NCBI GenBank assembly: GCA_030998015.1 | Contig: JARWMV010000253.1 | Span: forward strand, 372,001-436,000 | Length of the DNA stretch: 64,000 nucleotides | From: Ceratorhiza oryzae-sativae | Lineage: Eukaryota > Basidiomycota > Agaricomycetes > Cantharellales > Ceratobasidiaceae | Reading direction: 5' to 3' | Notes under the pieces: generated by a model | What the model saw: the letters and a program-made list of their open reading frames with translations, nothing else | Told to the model about the DNA's origin: nothing | Database searches by the model: none | Shown: one piece after another, positions 36,439-47,546 of the stretch | Position numbering within the stretch: the stretch's first letter is position 1 | How the letters are laid out: each line of letters starts with the position of its first letter | Program-made: the position numbers and the translations under genes

Positions 36439-39400
36439 GCTCAAACCGTGCCAGGGGGGCGGTCTTGGGCGCTATGTTACAAAATGTGCATAATGAAAAT
36501 AAAAATATGGAAATGGAATGTATGTCGCTAGGAAACCAATCACAACTACAGTTTTTCTTTCATGCATTTCCCCTGCGCATAACCCCCAAACACAAATCTG
36601 CATATAACATGAAAAAATTTAACGGATGGGCCATGATTGACTCAGGGGCCACGTCAGTATTTATACATGAGGATTTGGTTAAACAATACCGTATTCCTAC
36701 TGTCGTCCTAAAAACACCCAAGAAACTGAGGGTAATCGATGGAAGGGAGATAGACTCTGGGTCTGTGACCCATTACTGCACCTTTGAGTTGTGTATTCAA
36801 GAGCACCGAGAGATCCTCAGTGCCTATGTTGTGAATGTCGGCAAAAATGATCTAGTTTTGGGCATGTCTTGGCTCAAATTCCATAACCCAGACATTGATT
36901 GGGAGGGGAAAGATATGAAGTTCAACTCACCAATATGCTTGAAACACTGCATTACAAAACCCCTACATGTGCAAGCAAATGAACCCAAGGAGCTCCAGTT
37001 GGACTCTTTAGATTCCCTCCCAACCAAATACAGGGAGTTCAAGAAAATATTTGCTGAAGAAGACGACATCCAGCCGTTACCACCCCACAGGAAGTGGGAT
37101 ATGGAAATAGATCTAAAACCGGATGCCAAGCCAAGGCATGGCCCCATATATAGTGTGGGTGTCAAGGAAGATGCAGAATTGCGCAAAACCTTGGAGCGCC
37201 AACTGAAAGCAGGGCATATCAGACCCTCAAGGTCACCAATGGCATCTCCAGTCATATTTGTCAAAAAGAAGAATGGGAAGCTGCACATGTGCATTGACTA
37301 CCAGCGACTAAACGAAATGACAGTCTCCAATGTGTACCCACTCCCCCGCATCAATGATATTGTGGAGACGCTGCGTGGGGCAAAGATATTCACCAAGTTT
37401 GATCTAAAGTGGGGCTTCAACCTCATATGAATTTGGGAAGGGGACGAATGGAAAGCAGCTTTTAAGACCAAATATGGGCTGTACGAGCCCTTAGTCATGC
37501 AATTTGGTCAAAAGAACGCACCAGGAACCTTCATGGCCATGATCCAGGAAGAGTTCCAAGACATCGAGGGCATTTATGTGGTAATCTATATGGATGATAT
37601 ATTAGTATTCTCCAAAAACCAGGAAGAACATGATGAACATGTCAAGGAAGTCTTACGTTGCCTTCAAAAAGCTGGCCTATACTGCGCCCTGGAGAAATGC
37701 ATTTTCGATGTCACTGAAGTCGATTACCTGGGAATAGTAGTGACTCCCCAGGGAATTAAAGTAGACCCAGCCAAGGTTGAAAAGGCTGTTGAATGGCCAA
37801 CCCCTACCAACCCAACCGAAGTCCTGGAAGGGCTGGGGTTTGCAAATTGGTTGAGGCACTTCATAAAAGACTTTTCGAAAATTACAAGATGTCTTTATGA
37901 ACTTGTCAAGAAGGACGTAAAATGGGAATGGACAGAAGAAAGGGATCAAGCATGGAATCTGCTGAAGCAGAAATTAAAAGAAGCCCCCCTCCTAATTCAG
38001 CCAGAGCCCAACAAACCATTCATCTTGGAAACTGATGCCTCAGGCTATGCCACAGGTGCTGTATTACTGCAATATGGAGAGGACGGAATGCTCCACCCAA
38101 TTTCCTATTACTCCAAGGCAATGGTCCCAGCAGAAAGAAATTACGATATCTACAACAAAGAAATGCTGGCAATTATAAAGGCCCTCAAACACTGGTGTCA
38201 TTTGCTAGAAGGGGCCGAACACCCAGTAAACATCATTTGTGACCACAAGAATTTGGAGTATTGGAAGACAAATCGGCCACTGAACAGCTGGGTCACACGG
38301 TGGCATGAGTTCTTATCCAGGTTCAAATTCAAGATTCTATATATTGAAGGGGCAAAGAATGGCCAGGCAGACATACTCTCTAGGCTGTCAAGACACATCC
38401 CTAAAGAGGGGGGTGAGAGCCAAGCTCTGCTTGCGCAAAACCAATTTTTGGAGCTGAAATCACTATGCCTGCAAGCAATCACGCCAGACAATGACCTAGA
38501 ACAACTCATTAGGAATGCTATCCCAGGGGACGAACACCTATCAAAAGTCCTAAAGGCCCTAGATGACAATGAGAAGGTCAAAGACTGGGAATGGGACGAA
38601 GGACTCTTACGATACAAGGGCAGAATCTACATCCCAAATAACAAAGAACTTCGCAAACTGGTCATTGAAAGCTGTCACAACAGCCCAGCAGCAGGACACC
38701 CAGGACAGTTCAGAACATATGAATTGTTAAATCGCAAATACATGTGGTTATCAATGAAAAAATCAGTCAACGAATATGTCACACACTGCAAGTCATGCAT
38801 CAGGAACAAGCACAGCAACCAAGTTCCCCCAGGGCTCTTAAACCCAATACCTGCACCAGAAAAACCTTGGGAGGAAATTACCTATGATCTGATCACCGGG
38901 CTACCCCTGTCAGAGGGATTTGATGCCATATTTACAGTTGTCGACCACCTGACAAAAATGGTCCACTTTATTCCATGTCAATCGGAAGCCAGTGCTAGGG
39001 ATTGCGCCAACTTGTTCCTAACATATGTATGGAAACTTCATGGGCTACCACAGAAAACAATCTCAGACCGCAGCCCCAACTTTGCATCCAAATTCCTAAG
39101 GCACCTATACAAACAACTGGATATAAAACCCTCCTACTCCACAGCATACCACCCTCAGACAGATGGCCAGTCTGAACAGGCCAACCAAGTAGTGGAAGGG
39201 TACATCAGACACTATGTATCAGACAGACAAGACGACTGGGTCTCACTCCTACCATTGGCTGAATTTGCCTACAATAATGGTGTCAACACCTCAACTGGCA
39301 AATCACCATTCTTTGCAAACTACAGTTTCCACCCAAGGCTAGCAGTTGGGGACAGGGAGGAACCAGAACTCCCTTTAGTGGACAACCATGCAGAATGGCT

Positions 39401-39457
39401 CCAAAAGGGCCATGATGAACTTAAGGCAGCTCTGGAAATAGCAAACCAGAGGATCAA
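36435..39457 (+). pseudogene. pol: Pol of element 1, 5' part: protease, RT, RNase H, integrase
   Basis: Order: aspartic protease (MIDSGATSVFI), reverse transcriptase (PSRSPMASPVIFVKKKNG, catalytic YMDDILVFS), RNase H (ETDASGYATGAVL), integrase zinc site and DDE core (TYDLITGLPLSEGFDAIFTV, SDRSPNF, HPQTDGQSEQAN). One in-frame TGA at 37428-37430 sits where Arg is usual in this RT motif (WGFNLI-R/*-IWEGDEW), consistent with a CGA-to-TGA change. The reading then continues in the same frame until element 2 enters at 39458. The remainder of pol is at 51366-51873. The start overlaps the gag stop by four bases. Confidence 0.93.
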
Positions 39458-40106
39458 TGTTATGACCCGCCTAGCAGACATAACCTAACAACCTAATATT
39501 GTACAGATTTATGGCATTTTTCCTGAAGCGGAACAAACCATAAACAGGATCACGTGATCTTGGCGCTTACCCAACAATTAAGTGCCGGTGGTTACCCTGA
39601 ACTTGCTCCAGCATTTCTCTCCCATGTTACTTGGAGCAAGGAGCGAGTTGTCATGTGACTCGGCGCTTACAACGATTAAGCGCCGGTGGTTACCCTGAAC
39701 TCGCTCCAGCATTTCTCTCCCATGTTACTTGGAGCGAGGAGCGAGTTGTCACGTGACCTTGGCGCTTACCAGCGATTAAGCGTGCTTAAGTCCAGGTCAC
39801 ATGACCCTCAGACCTCGTGGGCTCTATAAGATTCGGAGCCACACAAACTTAAGACAAACAATTACCTAACCTAGTACTATATAACCTACAACTGCTGTGC
39901 GCTTAGAAAAGTCCGCAGCCACCGCAGCACAGTATATAAAGGGGATAAAGCAAGACTGGAAGCCTCAGCTTGCTTTATCTTGTCAACCACCATAGACCAT
40001 AGCAAACACTGTAACTAGAACACTCAATACATACTGCATAGCACCAAACCGTCAACGCAGCCACTACTTAAGTGCTCCACAAGGGAGCCTCCAGAGGGTC
40101 ACGACA
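39458..40106 (+). repeat. 5' LTR of Gypsy element 2
   Basis: 649 bp, TGTTATGACC...GGTCACGACA, with two tandem ~99-101-bp units (39.55-39.78 kb). Each unit has a GCGCTTA...TAAGCGC-type inverted repeat and an ACTCGCTCC...GGAGCGAG inverted repeat. TATA-like GTATATAAAGGGG at about 39931. Confidence 0.92.
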
Positions 40107-40227
40107 TTATAAAGCAAGCTCTTAACTTAACTAGTGGCGAACATAAGTATACTGCACAGATACTAAGGGCTGAGTACACGAGAAAACCAGCTAACTCCTG
40201 TGATACATAAGAGAACATAAAGAAACT

Positions 40228-42058
40228 ATGTCACAGAGACCACAAACTCGATCTCAAAGCAGAGTGGCAAATAGTAGGCCACAATCACCCAAACCCATTG
40301 CTTCCCCAGAGGCTGAAGGTAACCCAGATGAGACCCTCCAAGGAATGCCAGGGGGGTTGCCACAAAACCCACGACCAGTGGCTCAACCCAACCCCACTCG
40401 GGCCCCCATCCTGGGAGGGGAAATAGGGGGAATACCACTCCGCAGCCCTCAACCGCCAATTCACCTGATAAATCCAGACCCAGAAGATATCTCAAATCCA
40501 GAGAGGGATGAGGTAGAAGATATGACCCGAACCATATACGAACAAGGCACGCCTTGGCGGAAGAGGCAAGGACACAACCCCAGCCAGGTCCCGGAGCCAT
40601 AGCCACTGCCAACCCTATTCACACCATTGCCACGGCCATCAGGGCGGGCTCAAGGAACTTAGAGACAATAATCATAGGGAACTAGAAAAGGCAATCACGG
40701 TATAAATCAGTGTCAAATATCACTAACCCGACAAGAAGGAAACGTGGACTGGATGGTAAGGTCAATGGAAACATCCAACAAAAATGTCCTCTATGTGGCA
40801 AAGAACCAGGACGACCTAAAAGCAGAAATGGGGAACCTGATAAAAGAATTAAAGGACATCTCCATGGAAATAAACCGGGTACTGGGAATGCAAGAGCGAA
40901 AGCTCGAAAGCTTAGAGAAGAAAACCGAAAACACAGGGGAGATCCTAATCGCACTAGAACAACGGGTAACCGATCTAGGAAATGAGCTCCGGAAAACAAC
41001 TGAAGCAGGAAGGCCAAGGGAAAGGACAGAAGAAACCAGGGGAAGAACTAGGGTGGTCATAGGAAGCCCCTCACGATCCCCCTCAGCCTCCCCAGTACGA
41101 ACACCCTTTCTGGGAAGAACCTTCCAGGCTGAGTCCACAATAAGACCCCGAACAGAACCTCCATCCCAAGCAAACCAACCTACCCTTGCTGCAAACCACA
41201 CTCCTAAGGAGGCGAGACTAGGGAGACCCAGCAAATTTAATGGGAAAAAGGGGAAGGAAGCAGAGAACTTCATAATCAGCATGGAACTTTTCTTTGCTGA
41301 CTATGACGAATCAGCCTTTGATGACCGAAAAAAGATATCTGCTGTGCTAATGAACATGGAGGATGGGGAAGCAGCAAACTGGGCACAACCTTACCGCCGG
41401 AAACTACTAGCAGGCGAACACACAGGTATTCTTGCATCCTGGAAGGATTTCAGGAAGGGATTCCTGGATGCTTTTAATGACCCAGTCATAAAGGAAAAGA
41501 CCATCCGGAAACTAAGGAAATTAACACAGACCAAGAGTGCATTGGATTATGCTACCCAATTCCATCCTGATCCAAGAGGTAGACTGGAACCAGGAAGCCC
41601 TCAAGGACCAATTCAGGGAAGGGTTAAAACCCGAAGTACGACAAGAGATCTTAAGGATTGAAGTACTGGCAAATGAGGCTGAAGGTCCATCATATACCTT
41701 AGATCAATTAATTGACTTTGCCTGCAAAATGGACGACATGCAGTTTGCAAACCAGAAAATGAATACAAGGACCAGCAACTCATCAAATTCAACCTGGGCA
41801 CCAGCGAAATACAAACAAGGGGGGAACAAGCCTTTAGGGACCAGCGGCAAACAGGGGAATACCCAAACCAACAACATGGTAAGGATACCAAACAGTGAAA
41901 AGGACAGGCGAAGGAAAGAAGGACTCTGTATCAAATGCGGTAAATCAGGGCATGTCCTGAAGGAGTGCCGAGGCCAGTGGACCTACGACAAAGCTAAGAT
42001 ACAAGGGAAGGCCAGCAGACAAGTTGAGGAAGAAAGCAGCTCTGAGTCGGAAAACTAA
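40228..42058 (+). pseudogene. gag: Gag of Gypsy element 2, frameshifted
   Basis: Pieces: 40228-40602 (ATG start, Pro/Gln/Ser-rich leader), 40744-41661 (coiled coil, RS-rich linker, capsid part PSKFNGKKGKEAENFI and WKDFRKGFLDAF) and 41537-42058 (LKDQFREGL, CCHC knuckle CIKCGKSGHVLKEC, acidic tail). Frame changes fall at about 40560-40740 and 41560-41580. Confidence 0.88.
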
Positions 42059-42075
42059 TTGGTCCTACCACTTCC

Positions 42076-44156
42076 ATGTTGGAGGACCCCAATATAACCC
42101 CTACCGCAGATGTATGTTACCTCAAGAAGTCTAGTAATCAATCAATAATATACACTACGGTAGAGGGAATCATGGAACCAGCTAAGACGCTGATTGACTC
42201 AGGATCTTCAACCAACTTCATCGATAAGGCCTATTCAAGGGAAAAAGGGATTCCAACCACTCCCCTCAAACACAAGAAATCAATTGTGGCCATTGATGGA
42301 AATGAAATCAAGGATGCCATAGAAGAAAGGGCAGAACTAAACATCGAAGTGGAAGGGAAGACACTAAAATGCTCCCTTTATGTAATGACCCTAGGTGACA
42401 CAGACATAGTCCTAGGGAAAGAATGGCTTGAAGAAGCAGAACCTATCATAGATTGGAAAGACCTTACCATCTCATACCCAGACGAAATCAAGGCAAGGGC
42501 AGCAAGTGAAAGCCTACAAATCCCAGAAGAATTTAGGGATTTTGAAGACCTATTTGGGGAAGAAGGTTTCCAGAACTTCCACCCCACCGAGGTAACCTAG
42601 ACTTCAAAATGGACCTGATCGAGGGAGCGGAGCTGCCAAAGCCTGCAAAGAGGTACAGTATGTCGCCAGCAGAAACAAAGGCGCTCAGGGAGTACCTAGA
42701 GGAGGAACTAAGAAACGGGAAAATAAGGCCCAGCCAGTCAGTTGTAGCTGCACCCTGTTTCTATGTGAACAAAGCAGATGGAGGGCTTAGGTTGGTAGTC
42801 GACTACCGTAAGATGAATGACATCACCAAGCCAGACAGGTTTCCACTTCCAATCCAAATAGAATTGATTGAGAGACTGAAGGATGCAACCATCTATTCAA
42901 AAATGGATGTTCGATGGGGGTTCAACAACATCAGGGTAAAAGAGGGAGACGAATGGAAAACAGCTTTCAGGACAGGAGAAGGCCAGTTTGAATGCTTGGT
43001 CATGCCATTCGGAGTAAAAGAAGGACCAAGAACCTTTACCAGGTTCATGATGGAAAAGTTCCGTGATATAATAGACGATTATGTGGTAATCTACATGGAC
43101 GATGTACTAGTGTTTTCCAGAAACAGGGAAGAACACGTACAACATGTCAGGGAAGTGTTAAGAAGAATGAGGGAAAACCACCTCTTCCTCAAACCACACA
43201 AGTGTCAGTTCTTTGTGAAGGAGGTAAGCTTCATTGGAATTGTCATATCCCCAGAAGGGATATCGATGGAAAAGGAAAAGGTAAAGGCAGTTCTAGAATG
43301 GCCAGAACCTAACACAGTAAAAGAAGTCCAAGCCTTCCTAGGCTTTGGGGTTCTATAGAAGGTGGATAGAGAAGTTTAGTACCTTAGCCAAACCCCTCAC
43401 AGATCTCACCCAAAAAGATGTCAAATTCCTGTGGGAAAGAAAACAACAGGAAGCATTTGAAGCTATCAAAGAAGCAGTAGCAAGAGAACCGTCCTGATCC
43501 ACCCAAACCCAAACAGGCCATACATACTGGAAACAGATGCCTCAGGAGTGGCCATGGGGGCGGTACTAAGCCAAAAGGGTGATGACAACCGATTGCATCC
43601 AATTGCCTTCCTATCGAAGAGCTTCACCCCACCAGAGAAAAATTATGACACCTACGACAAGGAGTTGCTTGCAATTGTTAGGTCCTTAGAGCACTGGAGG
43701 TTATACTTAGAAGGGACAGAGGAACCTATTGTGATATACACTGACCATAGGAACCTCCAGTACTGGCAAAATGCCCAGATGTGGAATAGAAGGCATGCCA
43801 GATGGTATCTCACTCTGGCACCCTTCAATTTTCAGATTGTGTATAGACCAGGGAAACTCTCACAGAAGCCAGATGCCCTTTCCAGAAGGAGCGACCATGG
43901 GGATACCCCTATGGAACCACAGATCATGATTCCAGAAGAAAGGTTCATAGGTTTCATGGCAGAAGTACAGGGGAATTTCTGGGAAGAGCTTAAAGAAGCT
44001 CAGGAAGAAGACGAATCTATCAGATCCTTAAGGCTGAGTGTGGCAAATAAAGAACAACTACCGCCCTCAGTACAGAAGGAATTTAGACGGTATGAAATGA
44101 AGGAGGGCCTATTAAGGTATGACGATAGGCTCTACATCCCGATGACAAGGACTTGA
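42076..44156 (+). pseudogene. pol: Pol of Gypsy element 2: protease, RT, RNase H
   Basis: 42076-42600 holds the retropepsin motif LIDSGSSTNFID. 42609-43358 holds RT from RPSQSVVAAPCFYVNK through the catalytic YMDDVLVFS to FLGF. After a frameshift at about 43345-43360 the thumb and RNase H follow (ETDASGVAMGAVL, DPKELLAIV-like, TDHRNLQYW), ending at 44156. A second shift lies at 42598-42605. Catalytic residues are present, but the polyprotein cannot be made without frame correction. Confidence 0.9.
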
Positions 44157-45481
44157 GGTTGAGTCTCCTTGAGGAGTGCCATGACGCCCCAGTGGCAGGT
44201 CATCAGGGACAAGCCCGAACACTAGAATTACTATCAAGGGATTACTATTGGCCAGGAATGAAGGCCCAAGTAAACCGATATGTGGAATCTTGTGAAACAT
44301 GTCAAAGAAGCAAAGGACACAAACAAGGCACTCCCCTGAAGTCCTTACCAATCCCATGGAAACCATGGGCAGATGTCGCATATGATTTCATCGTCAAATT
44401 ACCTGTCTCAAAGGGGTACGACAGTATCTTGACAGTTGTAGATCGCTTCTCCCGGCAGGCCCATTTTGTACCATGTCTGGAGAGCACCAATGCAGAAGAA
44501 CTGGCAGAAATATTCATAAGGGAAGTATGGAGACATCACGGGACCCCAGAAACCACTGTCTCAGACCGAGGGCCAACCTTTAACAGCCAATTCCTAAAAG
44601 CCCTATACAAAGGAATTGGGACAAAGCCCAGATTCTCCACTGCTTTCCATCCAGAAACAGATGGTCTGTCGGAAAGGACAAATCAATGGGTAGAAGGGTT
44701 CTTAAGAACCTTCTGCAATTATAGACAAGATGATTGGGTAAAATGGTTACCCATTGCCGAATTCTGCCATAACAACCACGTAAATGCTACAACAGGACAA
44801 ACCCCATTTGAAACAGTATATGGAAAAAACCCAAGATGGGTTGTCCGAGAGGGAGAAGAACCATCTGAGGCACCCGCTGCAGACAACATGCGTAATCAAA
44901 TGGAAAAGGTATGGGATGAGGCAAGAGCCTCAATGGAATTACACCAACAAATGGAAAAGAAAGGGAGGGAATTCAAGGTAGGAGACAAGGTTTGGCTGCT
45001 CCTAACAAACCTCTCGTCCAAGAGACCCTCCAAGAAACTGGACAACCGAAAAGGGGGGCCCTTTGAAATCACAGAAAAGATCTCATCCCATGCATATCGC
45101 CTGGACCTACCTAAAACCATACGTGTACACAATGTATTCCATGTAAATCTCCTCTCGCCATTCACAGAAGATAAAGACTTCCAAGAAGGCAGGCCAAACC
45201 ACCACCAATCATAACGGAAAAAGGAGAGGAGGAATACAGGTGGACCACATTGCAAATTATGAATGGCGAATGGCGAGCTGTTTTACCAAATCAGATGGAA
45301 GGGCTACGACCCAATAGAAGACACAATGGAACGTGCCAGCAAGTTTGCTGACATGAAAGAGGTTCTAAATGACTTGCAAAGGCGCTTACCAGACGCACCA
45401 ATGCCAGTCAAGACAAGTCAGCACTCAGGTGACTCGAAAGGCAGGCCAAAGAGAACCAAACGAGGATCTGGAAAGCTTTAA
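44153..45481 (+). pseudogene. pol: Pol of Gypsy element 2: integrase and chromodomain
   Basis: 44153-45214 holds the HHCC zinc site (ECHDAPVAGHQGQ, CETCQRSKG), the DDE core (DFIVKLPVSKGYD, SDRGPTFNSQF, HPETDGLSERTNQ) and the GPY-like region (VGDKVWLLLTNL, GGPFEITEKISSHAYRLDLP). After a shift at about 45200-45262 a chromodomain-like piece follows (FYQIRWKGYDPIEDTMER, to 45481). Chromodomains steer insertion to heterochromatin in this clade. Confidence 0.9.
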
Positions 45482-45567
45482 AAAGAGCCATCCAGGATAC
45501 CCAAGAAAGGCCAGAGCCCGCTCTACCACCTCACTTGCACCACAACACACCTGCGAAACCCCAAAAC

Positions 45568-46387
45568 ATGCCTTTCGTCACTCACCCAGTCGCACATCCC
45601 AACCGTTACACCCCACTTGCTGAAAATCAGGTGGCCCCACTTCGGCAGCCACCCACCACCAGGTGGCCAGCACCCTACCCTGGCAGGGAAAATCGTCCTA
45701 AACCAGGGATGTACTGCTCCAGTGTGGAAGACGCCCAGAGGTACGCCGAACGACTGTTGCCAGGGGCTAACCTAGTACATCCCAAAGAAGTTAAGGGATG
45801 AAAGGAACTGGATTGACGATGACAAGTACCTGGATCCCAGGTTAGGGGTCCTGACATGGCATGGAAGCTGGAAGCCAACAACAAGAAACGCCTTGTTAAG
45901 AACACTGATGTATGTCGTTGACAATATCGTGGGACCAACAGTCGACGTGGTGACCAAGGCAGCAAGACAACAGAGGAGGGCCACAGGCCAAATGGCAGAC
46001 AGAGGGGACTGGGAGGTGGAGCGCCAGGCAAAGGCATTGCTGGAAGAATGGAAGTTGACACCAGCTGCACCGTATGTGGGACTGCTCGAAGCAACTACCA
46101 CTGATGAGATGTTTACTGCTATCAGGACAAAGCAGGCAAACATGAGTGACTTCCGAAATTGGGTGAAGGTGCACCCAAACAAAAACACCAATTACAACAC
46201 TGATATGACGAGCCTTACATCAAGCCTAGAATCACTGGTCGTGGCTGAGGAAGAAGCCAAGCCAGAAATAAAGGAACCCACCCTGGACCCAGCTGCGGAG
46301 GAAGCCAAACAGGACTGGGACCAGTGGGAAAACGAGCTTGTCGAAGCTCTGGAGGAGGTGCCACTGTTGGAACCAACCCCCATATGA
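45568..46387 (+). pseudogene. Cargo ORF A, unknown, one frameshift
   Basis: Not recognised. ATG at 45568; the first frame (Pro-rich N-terminus, then GMYCSSVEDAQRYAERLLPG) ends at 45801. A one-base slip in the AAA run near 45785 continues into a second frame (RNWIDDDKYLDPRLGVLTW) that stays open to 46387 with an acidic C-terminus. The combined product would be ~270 residues. It follows the chromodomain after ~90 bp and precedes a convergent ORF by ~80 bp. It could be a structural or regulatory partner of the Rep gene, or an extended gag-pol cargo protein; neither is shown. Confidence 0.5.
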
Positions 46388-46467
46388 CCACTTTGCCTCC
46401 CACAAATTGTCTCCCGAATGTATAAGAGTTTTATTTTCTTTTACACACCAAACTTAATACATTTCTT

Positions 46468-47004
46468 TTACTCTCTATTTTTACGTTTGCCCTTGAGGGG
46501 CCGGGTATAGGGCTTCTTGCCCCTTTTATCCTTCTTATTGGTCTGAACAACTGACCGGGTAGTGGGCTGCAGCCAAGGAGCCTCCCCCCCTGGGAAGTCG
46601 GCCATGTAGTTCTGGAAACACCCAGAACCAGACGCTGCAAAGGGCGAAGCCTCATCAAACAAGGGAGCAGAGCCCTCCTCGAAGAATTCGGCAAGAGCGG
46701 CCTGGTGAGACTGCTCCTCAAAGGACTTGTAGTCCTGATCAACGAGCGCCCAGACATGCTCAAGGGTGGCCTCATGGGCCCAACCATCAAGGAGGATGTG
46801 CTCTTCTACAGAACGAGTTAGCTACGTGAGAATGACGAACGAACACACATACCTGGCACCCCACAGAAGAACCAGTCCCCAACACCTGATAGAAGTCTTC
46901 AAGGGAGGCGTCGCACACGCATCACAGTAGGCGCAGTACTCCCCCTCAGGGAGAGACCAGCAGGTGCAGTCAAGGGGATTGTAGTTAAGGGAAATAACAC
47001 ACAT
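46468..47004 (-). CDS. Cargo ORF B, Cys-rich, divergent from Rep
   Basis: Not recognised. Read on the minus strand from ATG 47004: a Cys-rich start (CTCWSLPEGEYCAYCDACA), then, in a shifted frame, SLEDFYQVLG, HILLDGWAHEATLEHVW, an acidic FEEQSHQAALAEFFEEG helix, and a basic Lys/Arg tail ending with TAA at 46468-46470. At least one frame change lies at about 46800-46910; an intron (GTATGT... to TAG near 46808) or a lesion could explain it. It diverges from the Rep gene across a 542-bp intergenic region, the arrangement seen between Rep and capsid genes of many CRESS-DNA viruses. The basic tail is suggestive only. Confidence 0.45.
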
Positions 47005-47121
47005 GGTATAGACGGGATGAGGAAGGAAAACAACAAAAACCACAAACATTAAAAAATCACAGTGCAACACAATAACTTGCACAAACATCAAAACAAGGTC
47101 TGGTCAGGTGACACCAACAGA

Positions 47122-47243
47122 CACGTGACCATCTGCCAGAAAACAAACAACAAAGCATGGGAATCACATGACCTAGCCTAGTCACGTGACCACCTGCCAG
47201 AAAACAAACAACAAAGCACAGGAATCACATGACCTAGCCTAGT
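47122..47243. repeat. Two 61-bp direct repeats in Rep/ORF B intergenic region, plus nearby hairpin
   Basis: CACGTGACC starts at 47122 and 47183, and CACGTGA again at 47244, giving an exact 61-bp period; the units differ at few positions. Each contains the E-box CACGTG and a near copy CACATGA. A perfect 5-bp stem, CCCCT/AGGGG with a 9-nt loop, follows at 47262-47280. The region must hold divergent promoters. A role as iterons or origin is inference. Confidence 0.75.
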
Positions 47244-47546
47244 CACGTGAATATACGCTATCCCCTAACTACTGGAGGGGTCGGAGAGGGGGCACCGACC
47301 AGAGTGGAGGAGCGGAGGCCCCGAGCGTAGCAAGGATCAAGGCCGACGCAGAGGAACGGATGGAAGGGCACCCCTCAGAGATGCGTCATCACCGAAATAA
47401 GGTCATGTGATCACAACAAATGCAAGACGGAGTCATGTGATGATCAAAACAGACCTTGCAGCTTATGTAGACAAGCACAAGGCCCAAGATAACCCGCACT
47501 CTCATGCTCTCTTCCCAGTCCCCAAATACCTCTAAAACTGTAAACA

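Noticed and set aside
37677..37949. Minus-strand frames inside pol of both Gypsy elements
   Set aside because: They are antisense shadows of the reverse transcriptase and integrase; the sense frames carry all family motifs.
39493..39501. TAATATTGT near the start of each element 2 LTR, close to the geminivirus origin nonamer TAATATTAC
   Set aside because: It differs at the last two bases and I see no flanking stem; AT-rich nonamers like this occur by chance.
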